From assembly GCA_046330955.1 (NCBI GenBank), contig JAXLRT010000001.1:352455-416454 (forward strand): 64,000 nt of DNA. Reading direction: 5' to 3'. Below, one piece after another: positions 26,527 to 35,102 of this stretch. Each line of letters begins with the position of its first letter. The stretch's first letter is position 1. This DNA comes from JADJPO01 sp046330955 (lineage in GTDB: Bacteria; Actinomycetota; Actinomycetes; Actinomycetales; Kineosporiaceae). Position numbers and translations under genes: made by a program. Below the pieces are notes generated by a model. That model had not been told where the DNA came from and did no database searches. It was given only the letters and a program-made list of their open reading frames with translations.

Positions 26527-27903
26527 GTGACGACCACGGTGTTGTGGCTGCGGCGCGACCTGCGGCTGAGCGATCATCCGGCGTTGCTGGCCGCGGCCGG
26601 GTCGGACGGCGACCGGGATCGCGTCGTCCTGCTGTTCGTCATCGACCCGGCGCTGTGGAATCCCGCCGGCCCGGCGCGGCAGGCCTGGCTGGTGCGCTCG
26701 CTGCGTGCCCTGGCAGCGGCCACGGGCGGGGCGCTGGTGATCCGCCACGGCGATCCGGTCGAGGTCGTGCCGGCGGTGGCGCGCGAGGCCGGCGCCACCA
26801 GCGTGCACGTCACCGCGGACGCCGGCCCCTACGGACGCCGCCGGGACGCCGCGGTGGCCGAGACACTGCGCGCGGACGGCGTCCGGCTGGTGGCGACCGG
26901 GACGCCGTACGCGATCGGCCCGGGCACCCTGCTCACCGGCGGGGGCACCCCGTTCCAGGTGTTCACCCCGTTCCGGACCGCCTGGCTGAACCACGGCTGG
27001 CCCGGCCCCGCCCCCCGGGTCACGGAGGTGACCTGGCACCGGCTCGACGGCGAGCAGCTGCCACCCGAGCCCGACCTGGCCGGCACCGTGCTGCCGGAGG
27101 CCGGCGAGCAGGCCGCCCACCGGGTGTGGGAATCGTTCCTCCAGAACGGGTTACGCGACTACGCGGACCGTCGTGACCTGCCGGGGGTACCCGGAACCTC
27201 CACGCTGTCGGCCCACCTGAAGTACGGCGAGATCCATCCCCGCACGCTGCTGGCCGATCTGGCCGGGCGCCCCGGCGCGGGGGCCGAGGTGTTCCGCAGC
27301 GAGCTGTGCTGGCGCGAGTTCTATGCCGATGTGCTCTGGCACCACCCGGACTCGGCCCGCGACTACCTGCGCCCGGCGTATGCGCGGATGCAGTATGACG
27401 ACCCCACCACCGGCGAGCCGGCCGAGCGGCTCGAGGCCTGGCGTGAAGGCCGCACCGGGTTCCCGTTCGTGGACGCCGGGATGCGCCAGCTGCTCGCCGA
27501 GGGCTGGATGCACAACCGGGTGCGGATGGTGGTGGCGAGCTTCCTGGTCAAGCACCTGCACCTCGAATGGCAGTACGGCGCACGGCATTTCATGCGCCAC
27601 CTGCGGGACGGCGATCTGGCCAGCAACAGCCACGGGTGGCAGTGGACCGCCGGCTCGGGCACCGACGCCGCGCCCTACTTCCGCATCTTCAACCCGGTCA
27701 CCCAGGGCCTGCGGTTCGATCCGGACGGCGCGTACGTGCGCCGGTACGTGCCCGAACTGGCCCACCTGGACGGCGCCCGGGCGCACGAGCCGTGGCGTCA
27801 TCCCGAGGGCCTCGCCCACGGCTACCCCGACCGGCTGATCGACCTGGCCGACGAACGCGCCGAGGCCTTGGCCCGGCTGGCTGCCCTGAAGGACCCGCGA
27901 TGA
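26527..27903 (+). CDS. Deoxyribodipyrimidine photo-lyase (class I CPD photolyase)
   Basis: A 458-residue cryptochrome/photolyase family enzyme that uses blue light and FADH to split cyclobutane pyrimidine dimers. It starts TTTVLWLRRDLRLSDHPAL (antenna domain). The FAD domain contains ELCWREFYADVLWHHP, DAGMRQLLAEGWMHNRVRM and SNSHGWQWTAGSGTDAAPYF, the typical FAD and lesion-binding segments. Length is normal. The GTG start is preceded by a short leader ORF. The stop overlaps the next gene by four bases (ATGA). Confidence 0.94.
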   Translation: MTTTVLWLRRDLRLSDHPALLAAAGSDGDRDRVVLLFVIDPALWNPAGPARQAWLVRSLRALAAATGGALVIRHGDPVEVVPAVAREAGATSVHVTADAGPYGRRRDAAVAETLRADGVRLVATGTPYAIGPGTLLTGGGTPFQVFTPFRTAWLNHGWPGPAPRVTEVTWHRLDGEQLPPEPDLAGTVLPEAGEQAAHRVWESFLQNGLRDYADRRDLPGVPGTSTLSAHLKYGEIHPRTLLADLAGRPGAGAEVFRSELCWREFYADVLWHHPDSARDYLRPAYARMQYDDPTTGEPAERLEAWREGRTGFPFVDAGMRQLLAEGWMHNRVRMVVASFLVKHLHLEWQYGARHFMRHLRDGDLASNSHGWQWTAGSGTDAAPYFRIFNPVTQGLRFDPDGAYVRRYVPELAHLDGARAHEPWRHPEGLAHGYPDRLIDLADERAEALARLAALKDPR

Positions 27904-28667
27904 CCGACACCCTGGTCGTGCCACACCGGTTCCGCGGGCCGGCCACCTCCGGCAACGGCGGCTGGACCTGTGGCGCGCTCGCCGCCGTCCTGGGTGACGG
28001 CTCGGCCGCGGTGCGGGTGCGGCTGTCGGCCCCGCCGCCGCTCGACGTCCCGATGACCCTGACCCGGTTCAGCCCACCGGAATCCGGCAGCGGCGTCCGG
28101 CTGCACCACGGTGACCGGCTGGTGGCCGAGGCGATCCGGACCGCCGCCGCCGAGGACGTGCTGGCGGCCGTGCCGCCGGCGCATCCCGACCCCGAGGTCG
28201 CGTTCACGATCGCCCGGGACGCCGCGACGCGCTACCCGGGCCGCGTCGACCACCCGTTCCCCAGCTGCCTGGTGTGCGGCACCGGACGCGAGGTCGGCGA
28301 CGGGCTGCGGCTGGCGCCGGGGCCGGGTGATCCGCTGGACGGCGCGGTGAGCGCGGCCTGGGTACCGCACCCCGCGATGGACGACGGCACCGGGCACGTC
28401 GATCTGGCCCTCACCTGGGCCGGGCTGGACTGTCCCGGTGGGTGGGCGACGGACATGCTCGGCCGGCCGATGGTGTTGGGCACCATGGCCGCCCGGGTGC
28501 TGAGGCGTCCGGCGATCGGTGAGCGGTGCGTCGTCCGGGGCGCGGCCGGCGAGGGGTCGGGCCGCACCGTGCCGACCCGCACCACGCTGTACGGGTCGGA
28601 CGGCGCGCTGCTCGCCCTGGCGGCTCACGTCTGGGTCGTGGTCGACCCGGACATGTTCAACGGCTGA
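27900..28667 (+). CDS. Hypothetical hotdog/thioesterase-like protein
   Basis: A 255-residue protein starting PHRFRGPATSGNGGWTCGAL, a segment reminiscent of acyl-CoA thioesterase-like proteins with a double hotdog fold. A short FPSCLVCGTGREVGDGL segment contains a CxxC-type pair. No catalytic residues can be named with confidence. It is translationally coupled to the photolyase by an ATGA overlap, but the functional link is unclear. Confidence 0.6.
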   Translation: MTDTLVVPHRFRGPATSGNGGWTCGALAAVLGDGSAAVRVRLSAPPPLDVPMTLTRFSPPESGSGVRLHHGDRLVAEAIRTAAAEDVLAAVPPAHPDPEVAFTIARDAATRYPGRVDHPFPSCLVCGTGREVGDGLRLAPGPGDPLDGAVSAAWVPHPAMDDGTGHVDLALTWAGLDCPGGWATDMLGRPMVLGTMAARVLRRPAIGERCVVRGAAGEGSGRTVPTRTTLYGSDGALLALAAHVWVVVDPDMFNG

Positions 28668-28687
28668 GCTGGATCGGCCGAGCTCGA

Positions 28688-29398
28688 TCAGGAGGCGACG
28701 GAGCTGGAGCCGCCCGGCGGGGTGGTCACCTTGTCGGAGGCATCCTTCACCCGCGAGTCGTGCTTCTCGACCACGACGTGGTCCCGGCCGCGGCCGCCGT
28801 CCAGATGGTCACGGTCCGGGCCGCCGAGCAGGGTGTCGACCCCGTTCTCACCCCAGAGCCAGTCGCGCCCCAGACCACCGTCGAGGACGTCGGCGCCGGC
28901 CTGCCCCCAGAGCTTGTCGTGGCCGTCGTTGCCGAACAGCTTGTCGTCGCCGGCACCGCCGTAGAGCCGGTCGTTGCCCTTGCCACCGGTCAGGACGTCG
29001 GCACCGTCGTCGCCGGAGATCCGGTCGTTGCCCTTACCACCGTCCAGGGTGTCCTCGCCCGCGCCGCCGAATACCCGGTCGTTGCCGGCACCGGCGAGGA
29101 CGGTGTCGTCACCCGCCTCGCCGTAGATCACGTCGGCCTTCGCCGAACCGCAGATGGTGTCGTTGCCGGCACCGGCCTTCACCACCCGACCGCGGCCCGT
29201 GATCAGGATGACGTCGTCCCCGTCGGTGCCCGTGATCACCCGACCGGCGGTGGCCGAGCTGACCGTGATGGTCGGTACCAGCCCGTTGCAGGTCGCGGCC
29301 GGCTTCTCGGAACCGTGGCCGCTCGCGTGGGCCGGCATCTGGCCCAGCAGGGTCAGGGCCGGCACGGCGAGCAGGGCGAGCAGGATGGGACGACGCAC
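28688..29398 (-). CDS. Secreted RTX-type calcium-binding repeat protein
   Basis: A 236-residue exported protein. The N-terminus VRRPILLALLAVPALTLL...PAHA is a classic signal peptide. After a short linker come about ten nonapeptide repeats of the GGxGxDxLxG kind (GGAGEDTLDGG, GGKGNDRISGD, GGLGRDWLWGE), which form a calcium-loaded beta-roll in RTX proteins. No enzymatic domain is attached, so it is a small beta-roll protein without a recognised activity. The GTG at 29398 follows GGAGG by five bases and sits exactly before the signal peptide. The longer upstream frame is not needed. Export is probably by Sec, since no type I secretion genes are near. Confidence 0.85.
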   Translation of the reverse strand: MRRPILLALLAVPALTLLGQMPAHASGHGSEKPAATCNGLVPTITVSSATAGRVITGTDGDDVILITGRGRVVKAGAGNDTICGSAKADVIYGEAGDDTVLAGAGNDRVFGGAGEDTLDGGKGNDRISGDDGADVLTGGKGNDRLYGGAGDDKLFGNDGHDKLWGQAGADVLDGGLGRDWLWGENGVDTLLGGPDRDHLDGGRGRDHVVVEKHDSRVKDASDKVTTPPGGSSSVAS

Positions 29399-29496
29399 GA
29401 AGGCCTCCGGGGGTCGGGGATACCCCGGAGGTATCGACCATCGCCGCTCTCGGCCGCAGCGGCCGATCGAGTGAGTTGCTTGTCGCGGCAACCCCA

Positions 29497-29525
29497 TTGC
29501 GTACCGCGCGATGGCGTCGTAGGTT
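29497..29525 (+). promoter_or_regulatory. Promoter of the structured RNA
   Basis: A -35 box TTGCGT (29497-29502), a 17-base spacer and a -10 box TAGGTT (29520-29525) on the + strand, between two leftward genes. The predicted transcription start is near 29532. Confidence 0.55.
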
Positions 29526-29531
29526 CCCCCG

Positions 29532-29757
29532 TACACGGGAAAGGAGGTGGTCCGGAGTTGGATGGTCAACGGACGCGTGAGGTGGCTGTCCGCTAGCCGC
29601 AGCACTACCGGACGGACTGCCCCAGACCCGGGTATCCCGGCAGGGGCCGCCGTCGGCCGAGGCCGGCGACGACCAGGCAGTCACCGCAGCCCGTGGGAGT
29701 CGCGCATCGTCCAGCGCGACGCGCCCGGTGCTCAGGCACCGGGTAGCCCACGGGCTG
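29532..29757 (+). ncRNA. Candidate structured small RNA with anti-16S stretch and 12-codon ORF
   Basis: Directly after the predicted start lies AAAGGAGGTGGTCC (29540-29553), complementary over 14 bases to the canonical 3' tail of 16S rRNA with one G-U pair. A TTG-initiated 12-codon frame follows (29558-29596, peptide ending RTREVAVR). Next come two nested folded units: GACTGCC (29615-29621) pairs with GGCAGTC (29676-29682), enclosing a CCGGG/CCCGG hairpin and a second GC-rich stem; then an 11-base stem CAGCCCGTGGG (29687-29697) with CCCACGGGCTG (29747-29757), enclosing perfect hairpins of 7 bp (29699-29720) and 8 bp (29724-29743). Perfect stems in this number are unlikely by chance. I cannot match it to a named family. 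It may be a leader with a small peptide or a trans-acting RNA. Confidence 0.6.
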
Positions 29758-29796
29758 TCACCTGTTCGGACCTCGGTGCGGCCCGCGCCGCGATCC

Positions 29797-30063
29797 TCAG
29801 CGCGCGACGCGGCGCCGACGCGCGCTGCGCGTCCCGAAGCTCACGCCGAACGCCCGCAACACGGCCCAGAGGATGAGCCACAGCACGCTGCCGGCGATCA
29901 GGAACTGCACCGTGTGCTGCAGCCCGACGATGCCGGGCTGATCGATGCCGGGAATCGTCGGCCGGGGCGTCGGCTGACCGACCCGATCGGCCACGAACCA
30001 CAGCCCGAGGCCCAGAACGGTCGAGGCGGCCAGGACCATCGCCGCCCGGCCGAGCGCGCGCAT
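29797..30063 (-). CDS. Small two-helix membrane protein
   Basis: An 88-residue protein with two predicted membrane helices (about residues 8-26 and 50-73) and a very basic C-terminus (RSARRRRVAR) likely on the cytoplasmic side. The start ATG overlaps the stop of the upstream DUF4405-like gene by one base (TGATG), so the pair is co-translated and may form one membrane complex. No family was recognised. Confidence 0.65.
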   Translation of the reverse strand: MRALGRAAMVLAASTVLGLGLWFVADRVGQPTPRPTIPGIDQPGIVGLQHTVQFLIAGSVLWLILWAVLRAFGVSFGTRSARRRRVAR

Positions 30064-30557
30064 CACCGCCCCCGCCGCAGCAGCGCGCGGGTCTGGGCGA
30101 GCACCCAGTCCAGATGCGAGAGCACGTGGACGGCGAGCACCACGAGCAGCAACATCGAGGACAGCGAGTGCACCCGCATCCACAGCGTCGTCTGCTGCAC
30201 GTGGATGCCCAGCGCCGGCAGCGCCGACTCGCTGATCACCAGCCCGGACAGCATCACCGACGTCGCCAGGGTCCACATCGCCAGGTCGACCAACCGGTTG
30301 AGCTGGTTCTGGGTGCGCACCCGCAACCGGCTGAGGTGGCGCACCACCCAGGTCCAGTGCATGACCACGTGGGTGAGCAGCACGGCGATGAGGCCCAGCG
30401 CGATCCACTCGTGCAGCGGCACCCCGGTCGCTCCCGGGACGGCTGCGACCATCCACGCGGCGAAGAGGGCGAGATCGACCCAGTACTTGCGGCGCGCCTC
30501 GCGGCCCGACCGTGGGGTCTGGCCCGGTTCGGCCTCGCGATCCTCGACGTCTGTCAC
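30063..30557 (-). CDS. DUF4405/cytochrome b561-like four-helix membrane protein
   Basis: A 164-residue integral membrane protein with about four helices. Histidines in WIALGLIAVLLTHVVMHWTWVVRH and LLLVVLAVHVLSHLDW recall the haem-ligating histidines of small cytochrome b domains (DUF4405, formate dehydrogenase gamma-like). The GTG at 30557 has a GGAGGG site at seven bases; the ATG at 30563 is only one base from it, so the GTG is preferred. It is coupled to a small two-helix protein downstream. Haem binding and electron-transfer role are inference. Confidence 0.7.
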   Translation of the reverse strand: MTDVEDREAEPGQTPRSGREARRKYWVDLALFAAWMVAAVPGATGVPLHEWIALGLIAVLLTHVVMHWTWVVRHLSRLRVRTQNQLNRLVDLAMWTLATSVMLSGLVISESALPALGIHVQQTTLWMRVHSLSSMLLLVVLAVHVLSHLDWVLAQTRALLRRGR

Positions 30558-30693
30558 CCTCATGCCCTCCACTCTGGCCCAGAACGAGTCTCGATCATGA
30601 CGTTCCGGACGATTTCGAGTTGCCGAATCGCTGCAATCGTGGGTCCCACCGGGGTGGGCTGGCGCAGCTCGGGCGGGGCAGGCGCCACTCGGG

Positions 30694-31197
30694 TCAGGGC
30701 AGGCGCAGGCCGGTGAGGGTGGCCCGGTGCAGGTTCGCCCAGCCATCGGCCGGCTGCAACGTGGCCAGGGTGGCGGGTGGGAACTGCCTTTCCAGGACGG
30801 CAAGGGCATGCGGGTCGGACGTCGCCGGGTCGGCCAGGTCGTGTACCAGCGCCGGCAACCCGGGGGCGTGAGCGACCACGAGCACGCCCTGGACGTCGTC
30901 CGGCACCTCGTGCAGCGCGGCCAGGATCCGGTCGCTGCCGGCGTTGTACAGCTCGCCGCTGATCGCCGTCGGGCACTGCAGTCCCAACCCGGCCAGGGTC
31001 TGCTGCGCCCGGGTGGCGGAGGAACACAGCGCCAGCTCGACGCCGATGCCGGCAGCGCGCAGGTGCTCGCCGACCGCGGCCGCCTCGGCCAGACCGGTGA
31101 CGGTCAGCCGGCGGTGGTGATCGGTCGACCCGGATCGGGTCGCCTCGGTCTGCGCGTGCCGCAGCACCAACAGGGTTCGCACCCGGGCATTCTGCAC
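30694..31197 (-). CDS. SixA-like histidine phosphatase
   Basis: A 167-residue histidine-phosphatase superfamily protein of the short SixA type. The phosphohistidine motif is LLVLRHAQTE (RHA instead of RHG), with the expected second-half elements ALCSSATRAQQTLAGL and VVAHAPGLPALVHDL, whose His is the second active-site residue. SixA proteins dephosphorylate histidine phosphotransfer domains or small phosphoesters. No phosphorelay is present nearby. A 75-bp inverted repeat separates it from pdxH. Confidence 0.9.
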   Translation of the reverse strand: MQNARVRTLLVLRHAQTEATRSGSTDHHRRLTVTGLAEAAAVGEHLRAAGIGVELALCSSATRAQQTLAGLGLQCPTAISGELYNAGSDRILAALHEVPDDVQGVLVVAHAPGLPALVHDLADPATSDPHALAVLERQFPPATLATLQPADGWANLHRATLTGLRLP

Positions 31198-31202
31198 CCC
31201 CG

Positions 31203-31277
31203 GCTCATGATCACCGTGAGCGCGCAGTGCGCACCGGCCGACCCGGAGCCGAGTGCGATCCCACGGCGATCATGAGC
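31203..31277. repeat. 75-bp inverted-repeat element
   Basis: GCTCATGATCACCGTG (31203-31218) and CACGGCGATCATGAGC (31262-31277) pair at 15 of 16 positions. The outer GCTCATG/CATGAGC resembles the ends of the 102-bp element family, but length and core differ. It could act as the terminator of the SixA-pdxH region or be a diverged relative. Confidence 0.55.
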
Positions 31278-31305
31278 GAGACGATCATGGCCAGGGTGAT
31301 CCTGG

Positions 31306-32025
31306 TCAGGGTTGGCGGCGGATCACGTGCCAGGCGCTCGCGTCGTCCAGGGCCGGTAGCGAGCCCGCGGCGACCGGCAGGTAGGCCAGCCGGTCGTGCA
31401 ACCGGGACGGGCGGCCCTGCCAGAACTCGATCTCGACCGGCCGGATCAGGTAGCCGCCCCAGTGCTCGGGCATGGGCACGTCGTCCGGGGTGCCGTGGTC
31501 GGGCCAGCGGGCGGCGTACTCGGCCCAGCGCGCGTCGAGCTCGTCCCGCCCGGACGTCGCCGCCGACTGCCGGCTCGCCCAGGCGCCGATGCGCGAGGAC
31601 CATGGCCGGCCGGCGAAGTAGGCGCGCGACTCCTGGACGGCGACCCGCTCGACCGCGCCGGTGACGTTCACCTGGCGGCCCATCGGGTGCCACGGGAACG
31701 TGATCGCCGCCCGTCCGGTGGCCTCCAGGTCGGCGGCCTTGCGCGAGCCGTAGTTGGTGTAGAAGACGAAGCCGCGCGGATCGGCCTGCTTGAGCAGCAC
31801 GGTCCGTGTCATCGGCCCCGCCCCGCCGGGCCCCGCCGTCGCCAGCACCATCGCGTTGGGCTCGACCACGCCGAAGGCCTGCGCCTGCGCGAACCAGAGC
31901 TCGAACTGGCCCAGCGGCGTGGACGACAGGTCCGCCTCGAGCAGTTGCGGTTCCCGATAGTCGACGCGCTGCGCGGCGTAGTCGATCGTCCCGTCCGGCT
32001 CGGACCGGTTCACCGCATCACTCAC
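31306..32025 (-). CDS. pdxH: Pyridoxamine 5'-phosphate oxidase
   Basis: A 239-residue FMN enzyme that oxidises pyridoxine or pyridoxamine 5'-phosphate to pyridoxal 5'-phosphate. Characteristic segments are RTVLLKQADPRGFVFYTNYGSRKAADLE, FPWHPMGRQVNVTGAVERV, SRIGAWASRQS and the C-terminal WGGYLIRPVEIEFWQGRPSRLHDR. Length fits the family. It is monocistronic, 84 bp from the convergent-side end of the Ehr operon. Confidence 0.95.
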   Translation of the reverse strand: MSDAVNRSEPDGTIDYAAQRVDYREPQLLEADLSSTPLGQFELWFAQAQAFGVVEPNAMVLATAGPGGAGPMTRTVLLKQADPRGFVFYTNYGSRKAADLEATGRAAITFPWHPMGRQVNVTGAVERVAVQESRAYFAGRPWSSRIGAWASRQSAATSGRDELDARWAEYAARWPDHGTPDDVPMPEHWGGYLIRPVEIEFWQGRPSRLHDRLAYLPVAAGSLPALDDASAWHVIRRQP

Positions 32026-32109
32026 ACTCTCGCCACCTTCGTCGAACCTCGCCCCACCCCAAGTCTGGTCTCGGGACGCACCGCCACCCAGCGACCAACA
32101 TCCCCGAGA

Positions 32110-33615
32110 TCAGAGATCGTTGCCGGCGTAGGACTGGTTGAAGCTCTTGTTGGCCAACGGGAAGTCGGGGACGATCGTGTCGGCCAGGGCCACCGGCAGC
32201 GCCGGCCAGTTCAGGAACGAGGGATCCACGATCCGCACCCGGCTGAGCCGACCGTCGGGCCTCAGCTCGACCCGGTGGCAGATCGTGCCGCGCCAGCCCT
32301 CCACCAGAGCCACCCCCGAGCGGGGCGGGCCGAGCCGCTCGGCCACGGCGGGCACGGTCACGGGCGAGCCGGCGCTCGACCCCCACCCGGACGACGCGAG
32401 CTCGCCGAGCAGGTCGGTGATCACCGCGGCACTCACCGCGGCCTCGCGCCGACGCACCCGGTAGCGCGCCAGCACATCCCCGCCGGACTCGGTGATCACC
32501 TCGAACCGGGGCCCGAGGTCGGTGAGGGGGTGGTCGCGCCGGGCGTCGGCGTCCAGGCCACTGGCCCGCGCCACGTACCCCAGGGTTCCCAGCTGCTCGG
32601 CCTGCTCGCGGGTCAGCACCGCCGTGCCGGTGAACCGGTCGAGCACCACCGGCTGCCCCAGGGTGACCTCGGCGAGCTCCTCGATCTCGGTGGCGACCGA
32701 GGCGATCTCGGCGGCCGAGGGCAGGGCGAGCAGCCGTGCCCCACCCAGGAACAGACCGCCGCGCAGCAGCCGGTGCCCGGTCACGGTGCGGTTGAGCCGC
32801 AGCAGCCGTTCCCGCAGCCGCTGGGCGTGCACGCCGGCGATGCCGAATCCGACATCGGTGGCCAGCGCCCCCAGATCGGCGACGTGGTTGTACATCCGCT
32901 CGAGTTCGAGCAGCACCGCGCGCACCCGGCGCGCCCGCTCGTCGACCACCAGGCCGGCGGCGTCCTCGATCGCGGTGAGCAGGGCCAGGGTGTGCCCGAC
33001 CGCGGTGTCCCCGCTGACCCGCTCGGCCAGCGGGATCGCGGCCTCGACCGGCTCGCCCTCGAACAGCTTCTCGATGCCGCGGTGCACGAACCACAACCGG
33101 GCCTTCATCCGCAGGATGGTCTCGCCCACCACCGAGAACCGGAAATGGCCGGGCTCGATCAGTCCGGCGTGCACCGGGCCGACGGGGATCTCGTAGACCC
33201 CGGTGCCCTCGACCTCGAGGAACGGGAACGACCCGATGTCCTCGGCGACGTGCGGTGGCACCGGCTCGTCGTGGCGCATCGGGTGCCACCCCTGTGGCCA
33301 GTGGCCGTGCAGCACCAGCCGTTGCGGCAGCGGATGCCCGACCGGCTCGATGCCGAACATGTCGTGCACCTCGCGCTCGAACCGGCCGGCCGGGTAGGAC
33401 AGCGCGGCCATCGAGGGCACCCGGGCGTCGTCCAGCGGCATCGAGACCACCAGCTCGTCGACGCGGCCAGGACCGGCGAAGGTGTAGACCGCGCGCAGCC
33501 CGCCCTCGTCGTGGCACCCGGTGATCGCGGCCAGCCGATACCCGTTCTGCAGCAAGGCCTGCGCCGCCGCGGCAAGGTCCGAGCGCAGCACCGGACGCGT
33601 ACTGGCGGTGCCCAT
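32110..33615 (-). CDS. HyfG-like large subunit (NuoCD-type fusion) lacking Ni-Fe ligands
   Basis: A 501-residue fusion of a NuoC-like domain (about residues 1-110) and a NuoD/hydrogenase large-subunit domain (about 130-501), the arrangement of HycE/HyfG. The two motifs that would carry four nickel-iron cysteines are degenerate: R-V-S201-G-D-T204 replaces RxCGxC, and DPSFLN (464-469) replaces DPCxxC. It therefore cannot hold a NiFe centre and is an Ehr-type (energy-converting hydrogenase-related) subunit, like complex I NuoD. It probably couples electron transfer to ion pumping by the membrane subunits. Its start overlaps the HyfF-like stop by one base. It is the last gene of a six-gene operon. 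Confidence 0.88.
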   Translation of the reverse strand: MGTASTRPVLRSDLAAAAQALLQNGYRLAAITGCHDEGGLRAVYTFAGPGRVDELVVSMPLDDARVPSMAALSYPAGRFEREVHDMFGIEPVGHPLPQRLVLHGHWPQGWHPMRHDEPVPPHVAEDIGSFPFLEVEGTGVYEIPVGPVHAGLIEPGHFRFSVVGETILRMKARLWFVHRGIEKLFEGEPVEAAIPLAERVSGDTAVGHTLALLTAIEDAAGLVVDERARRVRAVLLELERMYNHVADLGALATDVGFGIAGVHAQRLRERLLRLNRTVTGHRLLRGGLFLGGARLLALPSAAEIASVATEIEELAEVTLGQPVVLDRFTGTAVLTREQAEQLGTLGYVARASGLDADARRDHPLTDLGPRFEVITESGGDVLARYRVRRREAAVSAAVITDLLGELASSGWGSSAGSPVTVPAVAERLGPPRSGVALVEGWRGTICHRVELRPDGRLSRVRIVDPSFLNWPALPVALADTIVPDFPLANKSFNQSYAGNDL

Positions 33616-35102
33616 CAGCCACCCACCAGGGCCGTCACGGCGCGAGCGATGGCACCCGAGGCGGGATCGAACACGACCCCCGCCAGGACACAGCCGCCCA
33701 GGGCGATCGCGATCGGGGCGCGCGGACCGCTCACCCCGCCGTGCCCCGAGAGCCCTTCTGTGGCATCGCCTTCCGGCGCAGGGGCGGCAGGCCCGAGGGT
33801 CATCGCCACCACCGCCTGGGCCAACCCGATGAACACCACCAGCAGCAGCACCAGCACCGCCCCGGTGACCAGCGACATGCCGGACCGCCAGGCCGCGAGC
33901 AGGATGCCCACCTCCGAGAAGAACAACGAGAACGGCGGGAAGCCCAGCAAGGCCGTCATCCCGGCCAGGAACGGGACGGCGATCTGCGGCCGGGTCTGCA
34001 GCAGGCCTCGCACCGCGTCGATCCGGGTCGAGCCGGTCGCCGCCAGGATGCGGCCCGAGAGCACGAACACCACCGCCTTGGTGAGCCCGTGGCCCAGCAC
34101 GTGCAGCAGCACGGCCGCGGTGGCCAGCGGCCCGCCCACGGCTGCCCCGAGGGCCAGCAGCCCCATGTGCTCGATGCTCGAATAGGCCAGCATCCGCTTG
34201 TAGTCCCGCTGCCGCAGGATCAGCAGCGCGGCCACCGCCAGCGAGGCCAGCGCCCCCACGGTGAGCAGGCCGCGCATGAACGCCGGGCCGATCACGGCGT
34301 CCGCGATCACCCGGATCCGCAGGATGGCGTAGAACGCCACGGCGAGCAGCACCCCCGACATCAGGCCGGACACCGGCGCCGGCGCCTGGCTGTGCGCGTC
34401 GGGCAACCAGCTGTGCATCGGCGCGAGCCCGGCCTTGGTGGCGAACCCGAGGACGGCGAGCGCGGTCGCCGCCCGCACCAGGTCGGCGTCCAGGCCGGCC
34501 GGGCCGGCGCTCAATTCCACCCAGGACAGCGTGGGGTGGCCGTTCGCCCGGGTGGCGGCGTAGAGCAGCACGATGCCGAGGAACGCGATGGCGATGCCGA
34601 CCGAGCCGAGCATGACGTACTTCCAGGCGGCCTCGATCGCGCCGCGAGTGCGATGGTGGCCCACGAGGAACGCGGTGGCGATGGTGGTGAACTCGATCGC
34701 GACCCACACCACGCCGAGGTTGTCGGCCAGCACGGCCAGCGACATCGCGCCGAGGAACAACGCGATCAGGGTCGAGTACGACCGGCCCCGCGGGTCGTCG
34801 TCCTCGATCGGTCCGGCCCAGGTGGCGGTGAGCCCGACCGCCCCGATCACCGCCAGCAGGTAGGCCGACAACGCATCGGCCCGCAGCAGGCCTCCCACGG
34901 TCACGACGGCGACCGGCGACCCCGACGGCGGCGCGCCGGTGGCGGCCCCCGCCGTCCAGGCGATCAAGGCCAGGCCACACCCGAGCGCCCCGGCACTGGC
35001 GATCACCCCGGCGAACCGGGTGAGCACCGGCCACCGGCCGAGCGCGGCGGCGCCCGCCGTGGCGGCCGGCACCAGCAGGGCGAGGAGCAGCACGGCGGCC
35101 AT
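33615..35102 (-). CDS. HyfF-like antiporter-type membrane subunit (NuoN/Mrp homologue)
   Basis: A 495-residue, strongly hydrophobic protein with about 14 helices, homologous to the NuoL/M/N and MrpD antiporter subunits. The family's conserved Glu and Lys segments are seen (GVVWVAIEFTTIATAFLVG; GFATKAGLAPMHSWLPDAHSQAPAPVSGLMSG; DYKRMLAYSSIEHMGLLALG). It should carry one proton or sodium channel of the complex. One-base overlaps link it to both neighbours. Confidence 0.92.
   Translation of the reverse strand: MAAVLLLALLVPAATAGAAALGRWPVLTRFAGVIASAGALGCGLALIAWTAGAATGAPPSGSPVAVVTVGGLLRADALSAYLLAVIGAVGLTATWAGPIEDDDPRGRSYSTLIALFLGAMSLAVLADNLGVVWVAIEFTTIATAFLVGHHRTRGAIEAAWKYVMLGSVGIAIAFLGIVLLYAATRANGHPTLSWVELSAGPAGLDADLVRAATALAVLGFATKAGLAPMHSWLPDAHSQAPAPVSGLMSGVLLAVAFYAILRIRVIADAVIGPAFMRGLLTVGALASLAVAALLILRQRDYKRMLAYSSIEHMGLLALGAAVGGPLATAAVLLHVLGHGLTKAVVFVLSGRILAATGSTRIDAVRGLLQTRPQIAVPFLAGMTALLGFPPFSLFFSEVGILLAAWRSGMSLVTGAVLVLLLVVFIGLAQAVVAMTLGPAAPAPEGDATEGLSGHGGVSGPRAPIAIALGGCVLAGVVFDPASGAIARAVTALVGG

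Noticed and set aside
29687..29757. tRNA gene (71 nt, cloverleaf-like)
   Set aside because: The closing stem is 11 bp, only two inner hairpins exist and no T-loop or D-loop consensus is present.
32110..35034. A 974-codon open frame spanning the HyfG-like gene and beyond
   Set aside because: Only the part from 33615 downwards is homologous to a protein; upstream it reads Arg/Gly-rich nonsense opposite or out of frame with the HyfF-like gene, a usual effect of very high GC.
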